The notes beneath the pieces were generated by a model. That model was not told the origin of the DNA. It was given only the letters and a program-made list of their open reading frames with translations, and did not search any database. Positions 8,280 to 14,866 of a DNA stretch of 34,772 bases are shown here, piece by piece (the first letter of the stretch is position 1; every line of letters begins with the position of its first letter). The stretch is from Anaerolineales bacterium (GTDB lineage Bacteria > Chloroflexota > Anaerolineae > Anaerolineales > Villigracilaceae), in the NCBI GenBank assembly GCA_014860805.1, contig JACZJB010000042.1:1-34772 (forward strand), given 5' to 3'. The position numbers and the translations under genes were made by a program.

Positions 8280-9584
8280 TTACTTGATGGCGGTGATGTT
8301 GATGCCGCCGCTGTTGGCACTGACAGTGAGTTGTTCGCCGCCGCCATTCATGGTTCCAATCTGGCGGTTCTTTTCAGAGTTTCCATCCAGTGTGACGGTG
8401 AGCGGAATATTTGAAGTGATTTTTCCAAAATCGGTTTTGAGATCTACATTAAGTTTTGAGTCTGCTGGCAGGGAGAGTGTGATATCGCCAAAATCCGATT
8501 TGACATTGTGAGGGCCTGTGCCAAGCGAACCGCTGAAATCGATGGTGCCGCTGTTCGTTTTGACATCCAATGTGACAGATTTCGCGTTTGAGATTTCGAT
8601 GTTTCCGAAATCAGTGCTAGCTTTAAGGTTGCCCTTTGCGCCGTTAATAGTGATGCTGCCACTGTTGGTGTGAAGGTCGTAGGTGCCTGCCATTGCCTGG
8701 TTCAAGTCAATGTCGCCAAAATCATTTTGGATATTCAATTCCTTCGCTATATTAACCTTGGTTACAGATGTTTTTCCGCTGTTGGTGTCTAAGGTAAGTG
8801 ATGCGGCGGAGCCGTTTTCGTAGATGGTGTTTCCAAAATCGGTTTTGATGAACACATCTCCTGTAGCACGGACATCGGTGAGTGTGATGGTCCCGCTGTT
8901 CGATGTGATATTGACATCCTTGCCTTTGATTTTTTCCAGTTCAATGTTGCCAAAATCAGCTTTTATCGTCACATTGTTGCTGCCCGCGTTCACGGCCATG
9001 GCATTGATCCTGCCGCTGCTGCTCTCAACTGCTAAAGCACCTTCGACGTTTTCTACGGTCACATTACCGAAATCGCCATTGATATCCACGTTGCCCTTCA
9101 AGTCCGTGACGGCTACGGTGCCGAAACCTGTATCAGCGTTTACGGTGGTTTCTGTTGGGACAGTGACAATGAAATCCACGGTATTGATCTTGTTGTTGAA
9201 GTTCATAGACTTGGGCAGTTCGTACTTGAGGGTAATGGTATCGCCGACCTGCTCAACGGTATATTGGATGGCCTTCACTTCTTCGTCTGCGCGGGCCTGG
9301 GTGGAGTCGTAGGCGGTTTTGATTACTTTAACCTGCACCGTATCCACGTCTGCACCTGTGACGGTGATGTCGCCTGAGTCATCCGCCACGATCAGCGTAA
9401 GCGGCTTTTCCGTATCTACTTTGATGGTCTTGCTTTCCTCCACCACGGAAGAGATATTATTTATATCGAATGGACTGTTGGCCGGGAAACCGCCATTGAC
9501 GGCAAAAAATGCCACCGCACCGATGCCCAGACATACCAGCGCCAGCGCAACGATTAAAAGAGTAATTACAACGGGTCTTTTCAT
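8280..9584 (-). CDS. DUF4097-family beta-helix surface protein
   Basis: 434 residues from ATG 9584, which has AGGAG at good spacing; an upstream in-frame extension has no such site. One N-terminal membrane segment (KRPVVITLLIVALALVCLGI region, residues 2-28) anchors an exported domain made of repeated coils of about 20 residues. From about residue 170 the coils carry alternating turns: GDFGNV, SSSGRI, ADFGNI, SNSGTI, TDFGNT, TNSGKT, NDFGDI, TNSGSI, TDFGNI, TNSGTI, SDFGDI, TDFGKI, ANSGGI. DUF4097 proteins are predicted right-handed beta-helices, commonly genetically linked to ECF sigma or LiaR-type envelope-stress regulators. Here the gene is divergent from an ECF sigma gene and has an ECF-type promoter matching that of the sigma gene. 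Role inferred: envelope-stress output or sensor protein. Confidence 0.82.
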   Translation of the reverse strand: MKRPVVITLLIVALALVCLGIGAVAFFAVNGGFPANSPFDINNISSVVEESKTIKVDTEKPLTLIVADDSGDITVTGADVDTVQVKVIKTAYDSTQARADEEVKAIQYTVEQVGDTITLKYELPKSMNFNNKINTVDFIVTVPTETTVNADTGFGTVAVTDLKGNVDINGDFGNVTVENVEGALAVESSSGRINAMAVNAGSNNVTIKADFGNIELEKIKGKDVNITSNSGTITLTDVRATGDVFIKTDFGNTIYENGSAASLTLDTNSGKTSVTKVNIAKELNIQNDFGDIDLNQAMAGTYDLHTNSGSITINGAKGNLKASTDFGNIEISNAKSVTLDVKTNSGTIDFSGSLGTGPHNVKSDFGDITLSLPADSKLNVDLKTDFGKITSNIPLTVTLDGNSEKNRQIGTMNGGGEQLTVSANSGGINITAIK

Positions 9585-9641
9585 TTTATTTCTCCTGAAT
9601 TTACAAAGTGCCGCAAATGGCGGTATGATGTTCTCATTTCG

Positions 9642-9670
9642 TTTGACAGGCGATTGGCGAAAAAGTTTCA
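9642..9670 (-). promoter_or_regulatory. ECF-type promoter for the DUF4097 gene
   Basis: Reading the - strand: TGAAACT (-35), 16 nt, GTCAAA (-10), giving a predicted transcript start about 50 nt before ATG 9584. The GAAAC/GTC pair with 16-nt spacing is the general form of ECF sigma promoters, and it matches the sigma gene promoter at 9737-9765 on the other strand. Confidence 0.6.
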
Positions 9671-9736
9671 AATTTGTTTAACCACGAAGGAAAACCAAAG
9701 CTTTTATTCATCGTTCATAATTCATCCTTGCTCTTC

Positions 9737-9765
9737 TGAAACTTTTTTCCACTTTCCCTGTCTAA
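9737..9765 (+). promoter_or_regulatory. ECF-type promoter for the sigma factor operon
   Basis: TGAAACT (9737-9743), 16 nt, GTCTAA (9760-9765). The predicted start point is 7-10 nt before ATG 9781, so the leader is very short. The shared pattern TGAAACTTTTT...CCTGTC(T/A)AA on both strands supports autoregulation by the encoded ECF sigma. Confidence 0.6.
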
Positions 9766-9780
9766 CCCTGTAGAGATTCC

Positions 9781-10356
9781 ATGCCCGAGACTGAAGCCAC
9801 CCTCATCCAGCGCGCGCAAAAGGGAGACCATGATGCTTTTGCCGCACTGGTCACCGAACATCAACGCTACGTCTACAACCTTGCGCTGCGCGTCGTCAAG
9901 GATGAGAACGAGGCGCTTGACCTGGCACAGGAGACCTTCGTGCGCGCATGGACGGCGCTGCCCAACTTTAAGGGACAGAGCCAGTTCCGCACCTGGTTGT
10001 ATCGCATCGTTACCAACCTGTGCTACAACCGTCTGCCCAATCTGCGCCGTTCACTCAACGACCTGGGTGATGATGTGATGGAAGAGATTCCTGAATCTGA
10101 CCCCGCCTTTGACAATCCCGTGCAGAGCCTTGAATCCCAGGAACTGCGCGAATACCTGCGTCGCGCGCTGGATAACCTCGACGAACAATACCGCCTGCTT
10201 CTCACGATGCGTTATCAGGATGAACTTTCCTACGACGAGATCGCCTCGACTCTTAATCTGCCGCTTGGCACTGTCAAAACAGGCTTATTCCGCGCGAAAG
10301 CGCAATTGCGCCTTGCACTTGAATCCTACGAGGAGCCCTCATGGACAATCGCTTAA
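9781..10356 (+). CDS. ECF RNA polymerase sigma factor
   Basis: 191 residues with both sigma-70 family regions. Region 2 (residues about 10-85) includes HDAFAALVTEHQRYVYNLALRVV, DEALDLAQETFVRAW-like recognition (here NEALDLAQETFVRAW) and FRTWLYRIVTNLCYNRL. Region 4 (about 125-180) includes LDEQYRLLLTMRYQDELSY and the HTH DEIASTLNLPLGTVKTGLFRAKAQL. The linker is acidic (DDVMEEIPESDP). It is a typical group 4 sigma that redirects RNA polymerase to GAAAC/GTC promoters. The 3' end overlaps the next gene by 16 nt, the usual arrangement with a cognate anti-sigma. The divergent DUF4097 gene is a likely target because it carries the same promoter. Confidence 0.92.
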   Translation: MPETEATLIQRAQKGDHDAFAALVTEHQRYVYNLALRVVKDENEALDLAQETFVRAWTALPNFKGQSQFRTWLYRIVTNLCYNRLPNLRRSLNDLGDDVMEEIPESDPAFDNPVQSLESQELREYLRRALDNLDEQYRLLLTMRYQDELSYDEIASTLNLPLGTVKTGLFRAKAQLRLALESYEEPSWTIA

Positions 10357-10715
10357 CCCCCGAACAAAAAGATGCTCTCATCGAACGTGCCCTTCACGAT
10401 ATTCCACTTGCGCCCATGCCGCGCGATATTACCGCCAACATCATGGCTCGCATTCAGGTGGATAAACGCCCCACCCTCGCCACATGGAATGACTTTGCCA
10501 TTGCATTCACGATTGCGCTTTGCGTAGGGGCCCTATTTTTTGCCGCGCAAAATCTCCCGCCGATCATACTGGCAAAAATCCGCATTCAAGGCATTCTGTT
10601 CTATCAAGATCTCATCGTCAACGCCCGCTGGCTTGTCCCCGCTGTGCTGTTTGGCGCGGCTGCATTTTTCTCCGCTCTCACCATCCCATATTTGCGAAGA
10701 GAATTATCGAAGTAA
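10341..10715 (+). CDS. Putative anti-sigma factor, two membrane helices
   Basis: 124 residues, overlapping the sigma gene by 16 nt. The first 45 residues are soluble and charged (LTPEQKDALIERALHDIPLAPMPRDITANIMARI), followed by two membrane helices (about residues 53-70 and 94-115). The HxxxCxxC zinc motif of ZAS-type anti-sigma factors is absent, so the family cannot be named from sequence. Position, overlap and topology argue that it holds the ECF sigma at the membrane. A bidirectional terminator follows within a few bases. Confidence 0.65.
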   Translation: MDNRLTPEQKDALIERALHDIPLAPMPRDITANIMARIQVDKRPTLATWNDFAIAFTIALCVGALFFAAQNLPPIILAKIRIQGILFYQDLIVNARWLVPAVLFGAAAFFSALTIPYLRRELSK

Positions 10716-10716
10716 A

Positions 10717-10747
10717 AAAAACGTCGCGCGATAAGCGCGACGTTTTT
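10717..10747. terminator. Bidirectional terminator
   Basis: AAAAACGTCGCGC (10717-10729) pairs perfectly with GCGCGACGTTTTT (10735-10747) around GATAA. It has a T-run on the + strand and, by symmetry, one on the - strand. It serves the sigma/anti-sigma operon and the convergent thiolase-like gene, whose stop codon is at 10750. Confidence 0.9.
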
Positions 10748-10749
10748 GC

Positions 10750-11910
10750 TTAATCCAACCGTTGCAAGATATGACTCACGGCTGTGGATGCTGGCCCGCC
10801 GAGGGACTGGATCAATGCGGTTTTTGCGCCTGCGATTTGGTTCGCTTCAGCCTGACCTCGTAACTGGAGCGCAGCTTCGACAGCTTGATACACGCCCGCA
10901 GCCCCGCCGGGGAATCCGCGGGCTTTCATGCCGCCCATCGTGGCGCAGGGGAGCTTCCCCTTAAGTCCGATGGAACCATCCGCGGCGAATTTCCAACCCT
11001 TTCCTTTAATCGCAAATCCAATTGCTTCGAGCTGCAGTGCAGCATAGATGCTGAACACATCGTGATATTCAAAAAAATGGATCTGATCCAGTATCACACC
11101 TGCCTGCTTCATGGCTTTACCTGCGGAGATCTGCGCGGTTTCAAAGAAAAGCATATCTTTTCTATCGTGCATTGCCAGTGTATCGGACGATGCCGCCGAG
11201 CCGGCGATCTTCACGAGTGGATTCTTAAAACTGGACGGGAGCAGCTCACGGCGAGTCAGAACGAGCGCGGCTGCGCCATCCGCATTGGGAGCCATGTCGA
11301 ACATGTTGATTGGGTCGCTGACCATTTCCGCTTTGGCGTAGGTCTCGGCTTTGATGGCTTTGCGGAACATGGCGTATTTATTTGCAACAGCATTTGCGTG
11401 AGCGGTCAATGCAAAATTGGCAAAGCCATCTGCAGGGACGTTGTTTTCGTGCATGTAACGTTTCATCAGCAGCGCGGCTTGCGCGGTTGCCGTCATCCCG
11501 TGCACAGCTTCAAAATCCGAATCGGTGGCAGTGGCGACGGCTTCATCTACTTCCGCGCCGACCTTGTCTGTAAATTTTTCCACGCCGACCACGAGCGCCA
11601 CATCCACCATGCCGCTGGCAACAGCGAGATAGCCCTGACGCAGCGCCGCTCCGCCTGATGCGCCCGCCGCTTCAACGGTTACTGCTTCGATCCCTGTGAG
11701 ACCGGCATAATCCGCAAGCAATGCACCAAGGTGCGCCTGCCTTGAAAGATTCGGTGCGAGCATGTTGCCCACGAATAAGGCTTGCGGTTTCAACCCGCCC
11801 GCATCTTGAATTGCATCGTGGATGGCGGCGTAGGCAAGGTCGCGCAGACCGATATCCCAATGCTCGCCGACTTCTGTTTGTCCTATTCCTGTAATAACGA
11901 CTTCAGCCAT
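10750..11910 (-). CDS. Thiolase-like protein (SCP-2/archaeal type) lacking catalytic Cys and His
   Basis: 386 residues, full length for the archaeal acetyl-CoA acetyltransferase/SCP-2 thiolase type that sits beside HMG-CoA synthase. Family landmarks are clear: VVITGIGQTEVGEHW, LFVGNMLAPNLSRQAHLGAL, VASGMVDVALVVGVEKFTD, FFEYHDVFSIYAALQLEAIGF and LQLRGQAE. The active site is not normal. The nucleophile motif (usual A-A-C-A-S-G) reads VEAAGASGGAAL, with Gly for Cys (codon GGC), and the usual G-H-P motif reads KARGFPGGAAG, with Phe for His (codon TTC). The last motif, usually HN-x-GG, reads QSLGG. Known chemistry (acyl transfer through Cys) should therefore be lost. A structural or CoA-binding role with HMG-CoA synthase and DUF35 is an inference. 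Cotranscription with HMGS is likely, through a repeat-bearing spacer. Confidence 0.8.
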   Translation of the reverse strand: MAEVVITGIGQTEVGEHWDIGLRDLAYAAIHDAIQDAGGLKPQALFVGNMLAPNLSRQAHLGALLADYAGLTGIEAVTVEAAGASGGAALRQGYLAVASGMVDVALVVGVEKFTDKVGAEVDEAVATATDSDFEAVHGMTATAQAALLMKRYMHENNVPADGFANFALTAHANAVANKYAMFRKAIKAETYAKAEMVSDPINMFDMAPNADGAAALVLTRRELLPSSFKNPLVKIAGSAASSDTLAMHDRKDMLFFETAQISAGKAMKQAGVILDQIHFFEYHDVFSIYAALQLEAIGFAIKGKGWKFAADGSIGLKGKLPCATMGGMKARGFPGGAAGVYQAVEAALQLRGQAEANQIAGAKTALIQSLGGPASTAVSHILQRLD

Positions 11911-11930
11911 TTTTTACATCTCATTCCCAT

Positions 11931-12043
11931 GTCATTGCGAGCGCACGTTGCGAAGCAATATCTCATTAATTAAAAATATAGTGTAAATAGTTTTCACTCT
12001 GTTAATAAGGAGATTGCTTCGTCGCTCCGCTCCTTGCAGCGAC
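11931..12043. repeat. Pair of inverted dispersed-repeat copies between thiolase-like and HMGS genes
   Basis: The left copy (11931-11963) reads GTCATTGCGAGCGC...GAAGCAATATC. The right copy (12009-12043) is the reverse orientation of the same element, GGAGATTGCTTCGTCGC...CCTTGCAGCGAC. An AT-rich spacer of about 45 nt separates them. The GTCATTGCGAG...GAAGCAATC type is a widely dispersed bacterial repeat, known from general experience of such genomes. In transcripts the two arms could fold into a long hairpin. Confidence 0.65.
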
Positions 12044-12044
12044 A

Positions 12045-13124
12045 TCATTTCATTTGGAGTTTGCCGCGGAAGCGGACGTATGTAGCATAGTCAATTTCTG
12101 TTCTTCGCGCAATGTATTCCTGTGTCTTGGTGGCAAGACCTTGTCTGGCGGTGACTTTGTCAGTGACAGTGATGTCGAAGGCGTCTGACCCTGCTCCAGA
12201 GCCGAAAGAGACGACGAGAATCCTGTCGCCGGGTTGGGCGATGTCGAGAGTCGCAGTCAGGCCGATCATCGCCGCGCCTGCGTAGGTGTTCCCTATGGTG
12301 CCGACGAGCAAACCCGGTTCGATCTGCTCCGCCGTGAAGCCAAGCTGTCCCGCCACACGCTGCGGGAATTTTACGTTCGGCTGATGGAAGACAGCCCACT
12401 TGTAATCCTTTGCGGTGCTGCCCATGGCTTCCATGAGATGGGTGGCGGCTTCGGTGATGTGCTTGAAGTAGGCGGGTTCACCCGTGAAGCGCATGCCGTG
12501 CTCAGGATACTTTTGATATTCACGCCGCCAGAAATCGGGCGTGTCGGTGACGTAGGAATACGAGGCGTTGATGGTCGCGAGTGACTCTTCGGCGGGGCCG
12601 AGAATGTACGCGCCGCCGCCCGCGCCCGCGGTGTATTCGAGCGCGTCGCCGGGCTTGCCTTGCGCGGTGTCCATGCCAATGGCCATGGCATAGTGACCCA
12701 TGCCCGAGCCGACCAGACCCATCGCGGCGACCATCGCTTCGGTGCCCGCTTTGCAGGCGAATTCCCAATCCGCGGCTTGGGTGTTGGGGACAGCGCCAAT
12801 CGCTTCGGCGACCAAGGTGGAAGTTGGTTTGACCGCATAGGGATGCGATTCAGACCCGACCCAAACCGCCCGCAGTTCTGTCGGGTCAATTTGTGCGCGG
12901 AGCATGGCGTTGCGTGCGGCTTCAATAGACATGGTGATCACGTCTTCGTCGAGACCAGGCACGGCTTTCTCTTTGATGGGAAGTCCGCCCGTTTTGCCTG
13001 TCCATACGCGCGCGACTTCCTTCGCAGGCAGGCGATACCGCGGCACGTACGCGCCATAGCCGACAATGCCAACAGGCTTGATGGGTTTGAGGAGGGTGGG
13101 GGAGTGTGGTTGAGGAGTTGTCAT
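12045..13124 (-). CDS. Hydroxymethylglutaryl-CoA synthase, archaeal type
   Basis: 359 residues, close to the archaeal HMGS family and shorter than eukaryotic HMGS. The enzyme condenses acetyl-CoA with acetoacetyl-CoA to HMG-CoA in the mevalonate route to isoprenoids. Catalytic residues are present: Glu92 in VGSESHP, Cys124 in [12 protein letters not shown], His247 in [11 protein letters not shown], plus [12 protein letters not shown] and [11 protein letters not shown]. The N-terminus is about 15 residues longer than usual before [21 protein letters not shown] 13124 is kept because AGGAAAA lies upstream. In archaea HMGS forms a complex with a thiolase and a DUF35 protein. The thiolase-like partner gene is directly downstream here, and a DUF35 gene lies at 24399. 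A TTGACA promoter candidate lies upstream. Confidence 0.92.
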   Translation of the reverse strand: MTTPQPHSPTLLKPIKPVGIVGYGAYVPRYRLPAKEVARVWTGKTGGLPIKEKAVPGLDEDVITMSIEAARNAMLRAQIDPTELRAVWVGSESHPYAVKPTSTLVAEAIGAVPNTQAADWEFACKAGTEAMVAAMGLVGSGMGHYAMAIGMDTAQGKPGDALEYTAGAGGGAYILGPAEESLATINASYSYVTDTPDFWRREYQKYPEHGMRFTGEPAYFKHITEAATHLMEAMGSTAKDYKWAVFHQPNVKFPQRVAGQLGFTAEQIEPGLLVGTIGNTYAGAAMIGLTATLDIAQPGDRILVVSFGSGAGSDAFDITVTDKVTARQGLATKTQEYIARRTEIDYATYVRFRGKLQMK

Positions 13125-13173
13125 TTAGTTTTCCTGAATTCGTAGGAGAATTTTAGTTAGGATGGGCTTTCAA

Positions 13174-13201
13174 AAGCTATCTTGTTCATTTTCAGTGTCA
13201 A
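13174..13201 (-). promoter_or_regulatory. Candidate sigma-70 promoter for HMGS
   Basis: On the - strand: TTGACA (13201-13196), 16 nt, TAGCTT (13179-13174). The -35 is perfect and the -10 is weak. Position about 50 nt before the HMGS start is reasonable. Confidence 0.35.
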
Positions 13202-13293
13202 AAGGCGGTTTAGTCATCTTTTGGGATCAAATGCCTTGCACTCAATTTATTGCATGTTTCTTGACCAGGCTGAAGTATATCTTCAAGTCTGAA

Positions 13294-14172
13294 TTAGAAC
13301 GCGGTTGCGATGATGCCGATGATTGCCGTGGCGATGCCTAGCCCTTGAAATCTTGAGATATTGTCTTTCAAGAAAATCACAGCCAGCGCAATGGTCACAA
13401 TTGACAAAGCGGACGCGATGGGCGTGATCAAGATGGCATCGCCAATGGTTAATCCGTAATTCACGAGCGCCACAGCGCTGACTTCGATCATACCTATTAA
13501 TAGGATCACGAATTTTATTTTTGTAGAACCGTGAGTCAGTTCGATTTCCTGTTTTACAGCAAAGGAGAAGATCAATAGGAATATGGCAATCCCCAATTTT
13601 ACAAGCAGAGTCGTTAATAACCACCCGATCTCTTCAGAAATAATCTCACTGATATTCCAAAAGATTCCAAAGAAGAAAGCGCCCAGAATTGCCTCTTTGA
13701 CCCCCAATGAAAGTTGAAACCTTTGTTTTGTAAGATTGCCCCAGTCCATCGAAGCGAGTGTCGCGCCAGAAAGAATCATGACTACGCCAATGGTTTGTAT
13801 TGTAGTAAGCCGTTGCCCCATAAAGACGAAGGCGAACAGCATGGTAAATACAGCCCATAGATTCATGGTTGCGGCAATGATCGATACATTGCCTTTCTCA
13901 AAACCTTTGAAGAAAAACAAATAACCAGCAGAATAAACGATGGCTGCAACAGGGGATAAAATGATTGCAAGGCTGGGAATGTGGAATTCTGTTTTGAAGG
14001 CAAAAGCAATTAGAAGGATGGAACCCAAACCTGCTAACTGTGACCAAAATAAAGACTTGAAAGACCCGATCTGTTTTGAGAAAACCCCGCCTAGAAAATC
14101 ATATATTCCCCATCCAAGCATACCGCCTATTCCCAATAAGATACTTAATATAGTTGTATTCATTAATGTCAT
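13294..14172 (-). CDS. EamA/DMT-family transporter
   Basis: 292 residues with ten hydrophobic segments in two homologous halves of five, the layout of EamA drug/metabolite transporters. The first half opens with LGIGGMLGWGIYDFLGGVFSKQIG and contains AIVYSAGYLFFFKGFEKGNVSIIA. The second half contains LGAFFFGIFWNISEIISEEIG and ALVNYGLTIGDAILITPIASALSIVT, followed by FLKDNISRFQGLGIATAIIG. Substrates of this family range over amino acids, metabolites and nucleotide sugars and cannot be assigned. It starts 14 nt after the MerB-like gene and belongs to the same operon as the YgeY-like hydrolase, so it may export or import the molecule those proteins handle. ATG 14172 (with AAGG close by) or ATG 14163 could be the start. 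Confidence 0.82.
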   Translation of the reverse strand: MTLMNTTILSILLGIGGMLGWGIYDFLGGVFSKQIGSFKSLFWSQLAGLGSILLIAFAFKTEFHIPSLAIILSPVAAIVYSAGYLFFFKGFEKGNVSIIAATMNLWAVFTMLFAFVFMGQRLTTIQTIGVVMILSGATLASMDWGNLTKQRFQLSLGVKEAILGAFFFGIFWNISEIISEEIGWLLTTLLVKLGIAIFLLIFSFAVKQEIELTHGSTKIKFVILLIGMIEVSAVALVNYGLTIGDAILITPIASALSIVTIALAVIFLKDNISRFQGLGIATAIIGIIATAF

Positions 14173-14186
14173 GAACCTTATTCACA

Positions 14187-14855
14187 TCACAAATACCAAA
14201 ACTTGGACTTCAACCCAGCCTGCCTGAAAACCTCTGCAACCTGTTCAGTGCTGCGCCCATGAAAATCCACGGACAAGCGGTTGTGATACCAAAGTTTGGA
14301 CAATTCCCAAACTTGATCGATGGTCAGGATTTCTCCGCGTTCGAGATTGTTTCGTTTGCACCACTTATCAATCCATTCTTCCGACTGGAAGAGAAGCATG
14401 TTTGCTCAGGTGAAGACGAGGTCATCGTACCAGCGTGAGAAAGGAAGTGGAAAGTGGACAAGTAATTCACTGTTTGTAACTTTGCCATCCTTTACTTCCA
14501 ATTGAATCGATTCATTGCTTTCAGTGCAAACTGCATCAATGACAGCGTCGCAGTGCAGCGCGGCGGGGATGCCAAGCATGTCCCAGGCGCAGTTGGCGAA
14601 GTAGGTCTTACCATTCGCGTGGACTTTGAAGTCCGTGGGAATCCCTGAGAAGGGGTTTGCCATGCGCATGGTCAATGTCTCTGGCTCGAGGAAGAAGGAA
14701 TGTCGGTTATGTAATTCCTTGTAAAGTTCGCCAGCTTCCTCTGCGCTGATGTTAAAGTGCGAGGCAGTTTCTTCTACACTCGGCGGGTGAGTGGTGTCCG
14801 CGAAGTGGGCATAAACGAAATGACGAACTTGCCAGAGAATAGTATCGTCTTTCAT
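14187..14855 (-). CDS. MerB (organomercurial lyase)-like protein with in-frame UGA, probable selenoprotein
   Basis: Read through one TGA (14408-14406) this is a 222-residue protein, matching MerB-family length (about 212). The N-terminal winged-helix-like part (residues 1-60) precedes the lyase domain: MANPFSGIPTDFKV, TYFANCAWDMLGIPAAL, FSRWYDDLVFT, then UGA, then ANMLLFQSEEWIDKWC and the C-terminal FWYL. MerB uses Cys96, Asp99 and Cys159. Here Cys89 and Asp92 (CAWD) correspond to the first two, and the UGA is codon 150, aligning without a gap to Cys159 in MerB's FCCHVHFFAS. A SECIS-like hairpin follows at 19 nt. Without recoding, a 149-residue fragment lacking the third catalytic residue would result, followed two codons later by an in-frame ATG. 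Neighbours are a YgeY-like hydrolase 11 nt upstream and a DMT transporter 14 nt downstream. A recent nonsense mutation is the alternative. Confidence 0.72.
14377..14392 (-). promoter_or_regulatory. Candidate bacterial SECIS element (upper stem-loop)
   Basis: In the mRNA, UCUUCC (from 14392), loop AGUC, then GGAAGA (to 14377) form a perfect 6-bp stem. Nineteen nt separate the UGA codon from the loop, within the 16-37 nt range used for bacterial SECIS. The loop differs from the E. coli fdhF loop GGUC at one base and keeps the G-U that contacts SelB. A bulged base followed by one more pair can extend the stem. Confidence 0.6.
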
Positions 14856-14866
14856 CTTTCCACTTT

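Noticed and set aside
8284-9681. Long + strand frames opposite the DUF4097 gene
   Set aside because: The repeated DFG/SG code on the - strand produces open antisense frames. The - strand product has a signal anchor, ribosome-binding site and family repeats.
13250-13290. Terminator for the YgeY/MerB-like/DMT operon
   Set aside because: Only a 5-bp TGAAG/CTTCA stem without a T-tract is visible. Too weak to call.
14187-14399. Separate 70-residue gene starting at ATG 14399
   Set aside because: It is in the same frame as the upstream MerB-like gene, has no ribosome-binding site of its own, and its sequence is the C-terminal third of the same family. Treated as one recoded gene.
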